A stretch of 64,000 nucleotides of DNA, from the NCBI GenBank assembly GCA_020850325.1, contig JADZEW010000016.1, forward strand, positions 1-64,000, written 5' to 3'. The position numbers and the translations under genes are program-made. The DNA comes from Methanoregulaceae archaeon (lineage in GTDB: Bacteria > Armatimonadota > Fimbriimonadia > Fimbriimonadales > Fimbriimonadaceae). Positions 1 through 7,317 of the stretch are shown here, piece by piece. The stretch's first letter is position 1. Each line of letters starts with the position of its first letter. The notes under the pieces were generated by a model. The model did no database searches, was not told the origin of the DNA, and worked only from the letters and a program-made list of their open reading frames with translations.

Positions 1-93
1 TACTTCAAACTCTACAACTCAAAGCGTCTTCACTCGTCTCTTGGGATGAAGACCCCAGACCAGTTCTCGAAGGAACATGCAATCCTTCAATGA
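1..93 (+). CDS. IS3-family transposase OrfB, C-terminal 30 residues
   Basis: Frame 1 is open from the first base and stops at TGA 91-93. The visible protein tail reads YFKLYNSKRLHSSLGMKTP followed by a short DQFSKEH stretch. The block Y-N-x-x-R-x-H-S-x-L-G-x-x-T-P is the conserved C-terminal end of the rve integrase core of IS3-family transposases, downstream of the DDE catalytic residues, which lie outside the window. The gene is truncated by the window edge, not visibly by mutation. Confidence 0.8.
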   Translation, partial: YFKLYNSKRLHSSLGMKTPDQFSKEHAILQ

Positions 94-121
94 CCAAGAG
101 GTGTCTACGAAAAAGGGCTCA
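1..121 (+). mobile_element. Right end of an IS3-family insertion sequence
   Basis: The window opens inside an insertion sequence. The end of a transposase frame (1-93) is followed 8 bases later by TGTCTACGAAAAAGGGCTCA at 102-121, which resembles the inward-reading terminal inverted repeat of IS3-family elements (outer end ...CA). The left end and the rest of the element lie outside the window, so completeness and target duplication cannot be judged. Host sequence appears to resume at 122, about 100 bases before the next gene. Confidence 0.7.
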
Positions 122-128
122 CTCCAGC

Positions 129-158
129 TCACAGGCCTTCCCCTGCCCGGGGAAGGTG
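129..158. repeat. Palindromic repeat, family D, copy 1
   Basis: A perfect 8-bp inverted repeat, CCTTCCCC (136-143) and GGGGAAGG (149-156), with a 5-base loop. Its flanks TCACAGG and GTG match, in reverse orientation, the element at 50896-50927. Two copies of the same extended palindrome 50 kb apart suggest a REP-like dispersed repeat. It could also fold in RNA upstream of the oxidoreductase gene. Confidence 0.6.
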
Positions 159-219
159 TTTCTCTGCCCAGGTTTGGCGCGGTTGGGCTAAACTGCGCAT
201 CGGGTAGGAGGAAGGATTC

Positions 220-1536
220 GTGTCCAAAGGATTATCTCGACGTGAAGTTTTGCGCACGGCGGCGGTAGCGGCCGTCGGTGTGCCTCTTGTGGGTTCGGCA
301 ATGGCCGAGCAGCAACGAAAGTGGCTCCACAGCGAGCCCATCCGGTTCGGCATCATCGGAGTCGGTGGCAAGGGTTGGAGCGGCATGGAACAAGCCGCCC
401 AGTTCGGCGACATCGTGGCGCTCTGCGACGTGGATGTAGCTCCGCGGGCGAAGGGCATGGCTGAGCATCCGAAGGCCGCGGCGTTTACCGACTTTCGCCA
501 TATGATCGATGCCATGCGGGGCCGGGTGGATGCGGTGGTCATCAGCACCCCCGACCACGTTCACGCTCCCGCCGCGGCTTACGCGATGCGCGCGGGTCTA
601 CACGTGTATTGCGAGAAGCCGTTGTCGCGCACCATTTGGGAAGCGCGCCGGCTGCAGGAACTCGCCCGCCAGTTCAAGGTGCAGACGCAGATGGGCAACC
701 AGTTCACGTCGCACAACCCGCTGCGCAAGACCGCGGCCGCAATCCAGAAGGGACTGCTGGGCAAGGTCATCGAAATTCACTTGTGGACCGATCGCCCCGG
801 CGGCTGGTGGAAGCAGGGGGTGCCGCGACCCGAGGCGAAGATCGCGCCGAAGACCGTGGACTTCGATCTCTGGCTCGGCCCATCGCCGGATCGTCCCTTT
901 GCCGAGGGGTATCACCCGTTCTCCTGGCGCGGCTGGTGGGATTTTGGCACCGGTTCGCTCGGCGACATCGGCTGCCACAACTTCAACCTCGCCTTCCAAG
1001 CGCTCGACCTGCGCGACCCGCTCGCGGTGCAGGCGCAGACGTCCGGCCACAACCGCGACAGCTTCCCCGCGTGGTCGATCGTGACCTACGAGTTCGGCGC
1101 CCGCGGTGATCGCGCTCCGATGAAGCTGTATTGGTACGACGGCGGCAAGAAGCCTCCGGCGGAACTCGGCCCTGGGGTGGAGTTCGGCGGCAACGGCAGC
1201 CTGATCGTGTGCGAGAAGGGCACGCTGTACGCTCCGAACGAGTACGGCGGCGATCCGCGCCTGCTGAGCGGCGACCCGATTCCGGAGACCGACTTCGTCG
1301 AATCTCCCGGCCACATGGCCGAGTTCGCTCGCGCGATCAAGGAAGGCAAGCCGGCCAACTCGAACTTCCCCGACTACTCGGGACCGTTGACCGAGACCGT
1401 GCTTCTGGGCAATCTTGCGGTGTGGGCGGATGGCCCGCGCCTCGAGTGGGACTCGAAGCGGATGCAGGTCAAGGGCGGCGGCAAGGAGTACGACTCGCTG
1501 ATCCGACCGACGTACCGCCCCGGCTGGGCGTTGTAG
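220..1536 (+). CDS. Tat-exported Gfo/Idh/MocA-family oxidoreductase
   Basis: A 438-residue NAD(P)-dependent sugar or cyclitol dehydrogenase-type protein. The GTG start at 220 gives an N-terminus with the twin-arginine motif SRREVL (about residues 6-11), a hydrophobic stretch and an AMA cleavage region, so it is probably exported folded with bound cofactor. The Rossmann motif GIIGVGGKG lies near residue 44, the conserved EKP of the Gfo/Idh family at about 132-134, and a GDIGCH segment near 248-253 sits where the catalytic D/H pair usually is. The substrate cannot be read from sequence. The gene stands alone between an IS3 end and a strong hairpin. Such Tat-exported Gfo/Idh proteins are abundant in Planctomycetes and Armatimonadota. 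Confidence 0.9.
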   Translation: MSKGLSRREVLRTAAVAAVGVPLVGSAMAEQQRKWLHSEPIRFGIIGVGGKGWSGMEQAAQFGDIVALCDVDVAPRAKGMAEHPKAAAFTDFRHMIDAMRGRVDAVVISTPDHVHAPAAAYAMRAGLHVYCEKPLSRTIWEARRLQELARQFKVQTQMGNQFTSHNPLRKTAAAIQKGLLGKVIEIHLWTDRPGGWWKQGVPRPEAKIAPKTVDFDLWLGPSPDRPFAEGYHPFSWRGWWDFGTGSLGDIGCHNFNLAFQALDLRDPLAVQAQTSGHNRDSFPAWSIVTYEFGARGDRAPMKLYWYDGGKKPPAELGPGVEFGGNGSLIVCEKGTLYAPNEYGGDPRLLSGDPIPETDFVESPGHMAEFARAIKEGKPANSNFPDYSGPLTETVLLGNLAVWADGPRLEWDSKRMQVKGGGKEYDSLIRPTYRPGWAL

Positions 1537-1540
1537 CCTG

Positions 1541-1579
1541 AACTCCCCCTCTCCGCATCTTCTGCGGGGAGGGGGAGTT
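1541..1579 (+). terminator. Hairpin after the Gfo/Idh gene
   Basis: A 16-bp stem (AACTCCCCCTCTCCGC against GCGGGGAGGGGGAGTT, one G-T wobble) with a 7-base loop begins 4 bases after the stop codon. There is no T-rich tail, so it may block 3' decay or be a repeat instead of a classical intrinsic terminator. Confidence 0.5.
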
Positions 1580-1650
1580 CGATTCGATGCATGGTAGGGG
1601 TCAGAGTCACGCCTTCCGCCTTCACTCCTCGTGGGCCCAGATGTTGCGGT

Positions 1651-1701
1651 GCTCGAAGGCCCGAAGGGCCGAGAATCCCATAGCGAAGGGCGCAGCCCTG
1701 G
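1651..1701. repeat. Left palindromic flank of the RAYT-like element
   Basis: The stretch 1651-1701 is repeated in inverted orientation at 2241-2292 with few mismatches; the core GAAGGGCGCAGCCCTGG is identical. Each arm itself holds two small palindromes (GGCCC..GGGCC and AGGGC..GCCCT). The two arms bracket the IS200-like transposase frame. Paired REP-like palindromes around a single-strand transposase are typical of REP-associated tyrosine transposases. Confidence 0.7.
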
Positions 1702-1742
1702 TGCGTGCGCAGGAACCGCCGAGCGGCCCGTAGGGACGCGAT

Positions 1743-2188
1743 TCAATCCCAGAGGTAACGTTCGTCGAACTGCGTCCCTGACTCCTGCAATAGCCCTCGC
1801 AGTTCCTCCTGAAAGGTGACTTTGCGGTGGTGCTCCTCTTGTCCCTTGATGTAGGCGATGATCCGATCCGCCTCGGAAGGCCCTACCGAGAAGGCACCGT
1901 ATCCCGCTTGCCAAGCGAAGTCGGTCGGCCCCTTGGTCTTGATCCACTTCGATGTGCTCGTCTTCGTTTTCTCGACCACCTGGGAGAGAGACACCGTACG
2001 TGATAGGCGGAAGAGAATGTGGATGTGATCTTCCACGCCGCCTGTCTGAATCGAAGGGCAACCGAATTCGCCAAGACGCCGACCACATAGGGGTGCAACT
2101 CTTGACGGACCTCCGGTGTCAACCAAGGGGTCCGGTCTTTCGTGCTGAAGACGACATGGACCAGAACCGTGGCGAGGGACTGCGGCAT
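1743..2188 (-). pseudogene. IS200/RAYT-type Y1 transposase, frameshifted
   Basis: The ATG at 2188 starts a frame reading MPQSLATVLVHVVFSTKDR, the usual start of small IS200-like transposases, and runs into a second frame that ends at 1743 with ERYLWD. The second frame carries the HUH signature (VEDHIHILF) and the catalytic tyrosine in AYIKGQEEHHRK. The frames join if one T is missing in GAATTC near 2066-2071: restoring GAATTTC gives GVLANFGCPSI. The repaired protein is 148 residues, the normal family length. The single-base loss is either a real inactivation or a sequence error. The enzyme would act on single-stranded DNA at palindromes such as those flanking it. Confidence 0.85.
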
Positions 2189-2240
2189 TCCGAGATTGTA
2201 TCGCGACCCTTCAGGCCGCGGTCAATGGGGTTGATCGCGT

Positions 2241-2292
2241 CCAGGGCTGCGCCCTTCGCTGTTGGATTGTCGGCCCTTTGGGCCTGCGAAGC
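2241..2292. repeat. Right palindromic flank of the RAYT-like element
   Basis: Inverted partner of 1651-1701, about 50 bases upstream of the transposase start codon. It contains CCAGGGCTGCGCCCTTC, the exact reverse complement of the left-arm core. Together the arms define a unit of roughly 640 bases. Confidence 0.7.
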
Positions 2293-2303
2293 TCCACCGA
2301 GCA

Positions 2304-2333
2304 AACCCGAACCAACCCGAACCAACCCAAGCC
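2304..2333. repeat. Three tandem copies of a 10-mer
   Basis: AACCCGAACC occurs twice head to tail, followed by the variant AACCCAAGCC. The array abuts the 3' end of folE2. It is probably slippage-derived; no function is visible. Confidence 0.6.
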
Positions 2334-3124
2334 TACTTCGTCCGTTCGAGATACGCGTAGGCGTTGTGTGCGTGGATCGACTCGAAGTTCTCCACTTCGA
2401 TCTCGTACCACGTGATCCGCTCGTCGGCGTTGAACTTCAGCGCGACTTCGCGAACCATGTCCTCCACGAATCGCGGGTTCTCGTAAGCGTGCTCGGTGAC
2501 CCACTTCTCGTCTGGGCGCTTCAGCACCGGGAACAGCGCGCACGACGCGCTCGACTCGATCATCTCGATCACCTCTTCCAACCACACCATGTCGCGGAAG
2601 CGGATCTTGGCGGTTACCAGGCCGCGCTGGTTGTGCGCGCCGTACTTGCTGATCTCCTTCGAGCACGGGCAGAGTGTGGCGACTGGCACCTTGACCGCGA
2701 GGATGAAATCGTCGGTTCCGTTCGATTCGGCGATGAAGCCGCACTCGAACTCCATCATGCCTTCCTTGCCGGTGACGGGAGCCTTCTTCACCATGAAGAA
2801 CGGGAACGACACTTCGATGTGCGCGCGCTCGGCGGTCAGCCGCTCCTTCAGCGCCTTCAGCATGTTGGGCAGGGCGTGGATGCTCATCTCGCCCTTGTTC
2901 TCGTTCAGCACTTCAAGGAAGCGCGACATGTGCGTGCCCTTAAAGTGGTGCGGCAGATCGACGGTAAGCGTGAAGTTGCCAATCGTATGCTGGCGCTCGT
3001 TGGTTCGGTCGAGCACCACAATCGGGAACTTGACCCCGCGAACGCCCACCTTGTCGATCGCAATGTTGCGCGCATCGATGGAGTTCTGGATGTCGACGAG
3101 GGGAGTTTGGTTCGGCGTGCTCAT
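2333..3124 (-). CDS. folE2: GTP cyclohydrolase FolE2 (type IB)
   Basis: A 263-residue protein matching the GTP cyclohydrolase IB (COG1469/MptA-FolE2) family over its length. It converts GTP to 7,8-dihydroneopterin triphosphate, the entry step to folate and queuosine. Diagnostic segments are LCPCSKEIS (about residues 158-166, with the conserved metal-binding cysteine) and the C-terminal ESIHAHNAYA. FolE2 is the enzyme form that tolerates zinc limitation. No folate partner gene is adjacent; the neighbours are the RAYT element and a divergent FHA protein. Confidence 0.95.
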   Translation of the reverse strand: MSTPNQTPLVDIQNSIDARNIAIDKVGVRGVKFPIVVLDRTNERQHTIGNFTLTVDLPHHFKGTHMSRFLEVLNENKGEMSIHALPNMLKALKERLTAERAHIEVSFPFFMVKKAPVTGKEGMMEFECGFIAESNGTDDFILAVKVPVATLCPCSKEISKYGAHNQRGLVTAKIRFRDMVWLEEVIEMIESSASCALFPVLKRPDEKWVTEHAYENPRFVEDMVREVALKFNADERITWYEIEVENFESIHAHNAYAYLERTK

Positions 3125-3132
3125 GACGGTAT

Positions 3133-3147
3133 CGGGTGCTTCACCCG
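3133..3147 (-). promoter_or_regulatory. Small hairpin in the folE2 leader
   Basis: CGGGTG-CTT-CACCCG, a perfect 6-bp stem with a 3-base loop, ends 8 bases before the folE2 ATG. No clear ribosome binding site lies between it and the start. It could affect initiation; there is no evidence for a known riboswitch. Confidence 0.35.
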
Positions 3148-3215
3148 CCCCTCAACATACGCGATTTTTGTGAGGATCGTTTGTCTTAGGTTCACTCGGA
3201 CGCGTCTTATCCTCT

Positions 3216-4487
3216 GTGGGCCACATCCTCTTTACCGCCATTGTCGGCGCGCTCAGCGGCTTTTGCGCTTGGCTGATCAGCGAGCCGATGATGCCGCCGA
3301 TCTATGGCGATCCTCGCGGGCAGACCGCATCGCTTGTGTTTGTGGTCTTACTCGGCGCGTTCATCGCCGGGTCGGTGGGGGCGCTGACCGGCTATCGTCA
3401 GGGCAGCCGACGCCACCTGATCACCGGGTTGCTCATCGGCCTGGTCGCCGGGGCCATGGCGGGTTCCATCGGCGGCGCCGTGGGAGGCGGGCTAGCGTTC
3501 GCGCTGTTTCCGGGCTTCGACCGCGGGCTCGGGGTCTCGACCCTCCCCGGGCGTATCGTGCAGATCACTCCGCTAGGAGCATTGATCGGTCTGGCGATTG
3601 GGCTGCCGCTACGCTCGCCCAAGCAAGCGACGCTTGGGCTCATCGGCGGCGCGATCGGCGGGGCCATCGCGGGGGCCGCGTTCGATCCGCTAAGCGTCGC
3701 TTTGCAGAGCTTCACTCAACTGGCCCAAGGCGGCAACGAGATCGGCAAGCCCGGTCGGGCGGCGATGGCCGTGGTGCTCGGTGGCTCGATCGGGCTCTTC
3801 GTTTCGCTTGCTCGAGAAGTCGCAAAGACGGCATGGCTTCGTTTGCGGCTGGGCCGGAACGAGGGGCGGGAGTGGGTGGTCGATGCGCCCCAGACGTTCA
3901 TTGGCCGAGACGAGCGCGCCCACGTGCCGCTGTTCGGCGATGGGAACATCGCCCCGATGCACGCCTGCATTGTACGCCACGGACGCGACTACGTGATCCA
4001 CGACGGCGGCACCCCGCTGGGCATCATGGTCGATGGGCAGCGCGTGCCTCAGGCGGTTCTGAACCATGGTTCGGTGATCGAGATTGGGGGCCACACATTG
4101 GAGTTTTCTTTGAAAGGGGGAAGAGCCCCGGTGCGTCCGCCCGATCAAGTGAGCGCAGTTTCGGCTCCCGCGTCAGTCGTCATGCCGTCCGCCCCTGCCG
4201 CTCCGGCGGGCGCGAGCCTCACGATTCTGAATGGGCCGAATCCGGGGCAGCAGGTGCGGGTGGTCGATGCGGTTGAGATTGGCCGGGAGGCGAGTGGCCT
4301 TCGCTTAGACCATGACCGCAATGCGTCTCGCCGCCACGCTCGGATCGAGCTCAGCCCGTCCGGCCTCATGATCACCGATCTCGGCAGCACAAACGGCACC
4401 TTCGTCAACGATCAACGGATCACTCAGTCCCCGATCCGATCTGGGGATCGGATTCGGATTGGTGGAACCGAGTTGCGGGTTGACTAA
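3216..4487 (+). CDS. Membrane protein with two C-terminal FHA domains
   Basis: 423 residues from a GTG start. Residues 1-200 hold several Gly/Ala-rich hydrophobic segments (about 5-22, 40-58, 68-98, 118-130, 138-158, 183-198), likely membrane spans of glycine-zipper type. Two FHA phosphothreonine-binding domains follow. The first (about 226-300) is more diverged, with FIGRDERAHV and MHACIV. The second (about 335-423) is canonical, with EIGREASG, SRRHARIE and DLGSTNGTFVND. A membrane-tethered pair of FHA domains suggests recruitment of proteins phosphorylated by a Ser/Thr kinase, but no kinase or phosphatase gene is nearby. The target is unknown. Confidence 0.9.
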   Translation: MGHILFTAIVGALSGFCAWLISEPMMPPIYGDPRGQTASLVFVVLLGAFIAGSVGALTGYRQGSRRHLITGLLIGLVAGAMAGSIGGAVGGGLAFALFPGFDRGLGVSTLPGRIVQITPLGALIGLAIGLPLRSPKQATLGLIGGAIGGAIAGAAFDPLSVALQSFTQLAQGGNEIGKPGRAAMAVVLGGSIGLFVSLAREVAKTAWLRLRLGRNEGREWVVDAPQTFIGRDERAHVPLFGDGNIAPMHACIVRHGRDYVIHDGGTPLGIMVDGQRVPQAVLNHGSVIEIGGHTLEFSLKGGRAPVRPPDQVSAVSAPASVVMPSAPAAPAGASLTILNGPNPGQQVRVVDAVEIGREASGLRLDHDRNASRRHARIELSPSGLMITDLGSTNGTFVNDQRITQSPIRSGDRIRIGGTELRVD

Positions 4488-4559
4488 TGCAGCCGTGCTA
4501 CTGGGCCTAGGTCCTTATTGAAGGAGCGGGATGGATTCGTGCCCGCTTCATCAGACTCA

Positions 4560-4591
4560 GCGAGGGCACGAGTTCATCCCTCGCCCACAAA
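4560..4591 (-). repeat. Dispersed palindromic repeat, family A, copy 1
   Basis: Reads GCGAGGGCACGAGTTCATCC then CTCGCCCACAAA. The ends GCGAGGG and CCCTCGC can pair around an 11-base centre. The same sequence, in either orientation, occurs at 9843-9873, 28723-28752 and 28827-28857, always between genes. This copy sits between the convergent 3' ends of the FHA gene and the next lipoprotein gene. Confidence 0.75.
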
Positions 4592-4607
4592 TCAAGGGCG
4601 GGTTCGA

Positions 4608-5828
4608 TTACGCGCGCGATTCCAGCCGAACATCCGGCGATGCGAACGTCTCGTCGGTCTGGCCGCCGTCGTCGCTCAAGTCCGGACCGACGCTGTACAC
4701 GCGATAGTCAGTTCCGTCGGCACGATACGGGAACGGCTCACCGGAGTACGGATCAGTCGCCAAGTCGGCACCGAACTGCTTCAAATCCCGCGGGAACGGT
4801 TCGCCGGCTCGGGCGCGCTTCTGGAGCTCGGCTTCCAGGACCAGCAAGCGGGTGCGTGCGAGCGTGCTGTCGTACTGGTCGAGGAGCGGCCGCAGCGTCC
4901 CCACGCAATGTCGTGCAAATCTTCGCCAGGGGCGGCCGGGATCGTGGTCGGGCTTATTCAGGTCGTTGCGCTGGCCGCGGGGTAGCGCGGCAAGGGTGGC
5001 GTAGTAGCGAGCCTCTTGCTCAGCCTCATCGGCGAGTCCTTTGAAGAACGTGATCGCGCTCGCCGGTTCCTTGAGTTTCATCTCCTTGAGGCGGTCGACC
5101 GCGGCGCGGACGTCGGGGCCGAAACCCTTGACCAACTGCCCCCACGCTTCGTCGCGATAGGCGTCTTGAATCTGTTGGACCCCCGCGAGCAGGTTCAGCC
5201 GCTCGTGCTCGATGGTGTCCGAGAGGTCGGGCCGCTTCACGAGGACGTTGCCGATCCCGTTCGCAAGCTTGCTCAGATCCTCGGGCGACAACTTCGATAG
5301 GGCAGGTGAGATGGCTCGGCGGGCTTCGTCGCAGATTGCGAGCCCGAGCGAACCCTCCATGGCGCTGCCGCCCACGAGGTCCATCCCAAAGCGAGTGGCT
5401 AGGACCGCGCAGCGAACGGCGGCCTCATGATCGGATTCCCGAACCGCGGTCTCGATCTTCCAGACCAATCCTCGCCCGAGCAGGCGCCATGCGGCGACGT
5501 TGTCCGGTGATTCGAGAGGCGAGGTCGGCTTGAAACCCCAGCTCAGTTCGGCCCGCGAAGAACCTTGCGAAAGGGTCTTCAGTGCCGGCCCAATGAGCTT
5601 AAGACAGGCATCGCGCTTGCCGGGGGTGAAGTAGACCGTGGCGAGGTACTTGTTCGCCGCCGATTCGACCTGGTCGGCCGCCCGGGCATAGGCGACGTAG
5701 CGTCCTTCGGGGGAAGGCGTGGAGCCTGAACTGCGGAGCCAGTCCGGAAAGGCAAGCTCCGATCGAGCGCTGCAACCCGACAGCAGCGCGGTAAACGCTA
5801 TTCCAATAAGTCCCAATCGCCGATCCAT
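4608..5828 (-). CDS. Predicted lipoprotein of unknown function
   Basis: 406 residues with a lipoprotein signal (hydrophobic LGLIGIAFTALLSGC, cleavage before Cys19). The middle is mostly alpha-helical and charged, without a recognised domain. The C-terminal segment (about 365-400) reads DPYSGEPFPYRADGTDYRVY then SVGPDLSDDGG, the pattern seen at the calcium-binding tail of GspG-like pseudopilins and in many Planctomycetes/Armatimonadota secreted proteins. The gene is monocistronic and divergent from pilC. The function is unknown; envelope location is well supported. Confidence 0.8.
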   Translation of the reverse strand: MDRRLGLIGIAFTALLSGCSARSELAFPDWLRSSGSTPSPEGRYVAYARAADQVESAANKYLATVYFTPGKRDACLKLIGPALKTLSQGSSRAELSWGFKPTSPLESPDNVAAWRLLGRGLVWKIETAVRESDHEAAVRCAVLATRFGMDLVGGSAMEGSLGLAICDEARRAISPALSKLSPEDLSKLANGIGNVLVKRPDLSDTIEHERLNLLAGVQQIQDAYRDEAWGQLVKGFGPDVRAAVDRLKEMKLKEPASAITFFKGLADEAEQEARYYATLAALPRGQRNDLNKPDHDPGRPWRRFARHCVGTLRPLLDQYDSTLARTRLLVLEAELQKRARAGEPFPRDLKQFGADLATDPYSGEPFPYRADGTDYRVYSVGPDLSDDGGQTDETFASPDVRLESRA

Positions 5829-6019
5829 GGCGTATCACTCTCCGGCAACTCCTTGTTGCCGCTTGTATCTTAGCAGACTCCCCAAACCGCAGTTTGGATT
5901 CAAGACACCGCCTGACCGCAAAAACTTGCATCTCCTAGCAATTCTCCGTGTAGATGTCGGAGCGCAGATTCCGACAATCCCTTACAGGGCTCCAAGGGGG
6001 CCAGAGGAGAAGCACGCAG

Positions 6020-7222
6020 ATGCCGGTGTTTGCCTATACGGCGATCGACTCGTCGGGAAGAACCGTTAAGAGCACAATGGAAGCAGACAGCGAAACGCTG
6101 GTTCTGTCGAAACTGCGCGATCAGGCGATGCACTGCACCGATATCAAGGTCGCCAAGAAGGGCGGCTCGATTTCGGTGGGTCGCAAGAAGCTGAAGCCGA
6201 AGACGATCGTCGTTTTCTCGCGACAGTTCGCCACCATGATCGACTCGGGCATCCCGATCCTGCGTTGCTTGGACATTCTAAGCGGCCAGGCGAAGGATCA
6301 CCTCATGAAGGAGACGCTCGAGGCCGTCACGAACGACGTGAAGAGTGGTATGGCGCTGAACGAGGCGCTGCAAAAGCACCCGGCGGTCTTCAGCAAGCTC
6401 TATGTGAACATGATTCGCGCCGCCGAAGTCGGCGGCATCCTCGATCTGATCCTCGACCGTTTGGCTGGGTTCCTCGAGTACGAATCGGAGATCAGGGGCA
6501 AGATCAAGAGCGCGATGATGTACCCCGTGTTGGTCCTCGCTTTCTCGATCCTGATGCTCTTCATCCTGTTCTCATTTGTTCTGCCAAAGTTCAAAGAGAT
6601 CTTCACCGGAATGGATGTCGAACTGCCTCCCGTTACGGCGGCAATGTTCAAGTTCGGCGACTTCATGCAATCCAGTTGGTGGGTGATCATCCTTGCTGTT
6701 GGCGGCGTTTGGTTCGGCATCAAGCAGTGGGGCAAGACGCCCAACGGCCGATACAAGCTGGACTACATGAAGCTCAAAATGCCGATCATCGGCGAGCTTG
6801 CGCTCAAGATGTCGATTGCCCGCTTCACGCGGACCTTCGGCACCCTGATCAACAGCGGTGTTCCGATGCTTCGCAGTTTGGAGATCGTCGGCGAGACGAT
6901 GGACAACGCCGTCCTTACGGCAGCCATCGATCAGACGCGCAGCAGCATCCGTGAGGGACAGAAGCTGAGCGATCCGCTGACCAAATCCAACTTGTTTCCG
7001 ACCATGGTGACCTGTATGATCGACGTCGGCGAAGAGTCAGGACGACTCTCCGAGATGTTGGTCAAGGTTGGCGACTTCTACGATGCGGAAGTCGAAGCGA
7101 CCGTAAAGGGTTTGACGAGCATGATCGAGCCCGCGCTGATCATGTTCATGGGCGGGATCGTGGGATTCATCGCGATCTCCGTTATGACGCCCATCTTCAA
7201 GCTGGTCAACAGCGTGAAGTAA
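6020..7222 (+). CDS. pilC: Type IV pilus / type II secretion inner-membrane protein PilC/GspF
   Basis: 400 residues. The start at 6020 is preferred over an in-frame ATG at 5954 because AGAGGAG lies 10 bases upstream and the protein then begins MPVFAYTAIDSSGR, the normal family start. Two T2SSF domains (about 45-170 and 250-375) are present; the first carries FSRQFATMIDSGIPILRCLD and the second FTRTFGTLINSGVPMLRSLE. Hydrophobic spans lie near residues 170-195, 215-235 and 375-395. PilC/GspF forms the platform that couples the pilus or pseudopilus ATPase to assembly. The gene is isolated from other assembly genes; a pseudopilin gene lies at 13507. Confidence 0.93.
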   Translation: MPVFAYTAIDSSGRTVKSTMEADSETLVLSKLRDQAMHCTDIKVAKKGGSISVGRKKLKPKTIVVFSRQFATMIDSGIPILRCLDILSGQAKDHLMKETLEAVTNDVKSGMALNEALQKHPAVFSKLYVNMIRAAEVGGILDLILDRLAGFLEYESEIRGKIKSAMMYPVLVLAFSILMLFILFSFVLPKFKEIFTGMDVELPPVTAAMFKFGDFMQSSWWVIILAVGGVWFGIKQWGKTPNGRYKLDYMKLKMPIIGELALKMSIARFTRTFGTLINSGVPMLRSLEIVGETMDNAVLTAAIDQTRSSIREGQKLSDPLTKSNLFPTMVTCMIDVGEESGRLSEMLVKVGDFYDAEVEATVKGLTSMIEPALIMFMGGIVGFIAISVMTPIFKLVNSVK

Positions 7223-7235
7223 GGCATGAAGATTC

Positions 7236-7255
7236 GGGCCCCTTGGCCGGGGCCC
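7236..7255 (+). terminator. GC-rich hairpin after pilC
   Basis: GGGCCCC-TTGGCC-GGGGCCC, a perfect 7-bp stem, 13 bases after the pilC stop. It has no T tract. It separates pilC from the sigma factor gene and argues against the in-frame TTG at 7243 (inside the loop) as that gene's start. Confidence 0.5.
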
Positions 7256-7317
7256 ATGTGTTACGGCTGGGAGGCACGCGACCCAAGGACTGGGTCGCGA
7301 AAGAAATCGAGGGATTG

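Noticed and set aside
598-2088. Long minus-strand open frame across the Gfo/Idh gene
   Set aside because: It is antisense to a clear oxidoreductase, Arg/Ala-rich, without domain-like segments, and runs through the terminator hairpin; GC-rich codon bias opens such frames by chance.
1952-4276. Long plus-strand frame across the RAYT, folE2 and FHA region
   Set aside because: It crosses three well-supported genes on both strands and has a low-complexity Arg/His-rich translation.
7243-7317. TTG at 7243 as the start of the sigma-GGDEF gene
   Set aside because: It lies in the loop of the pilC terminator hairpin and the added residues are not sigma-like; ATG 7318 has an upstream GAGGG.
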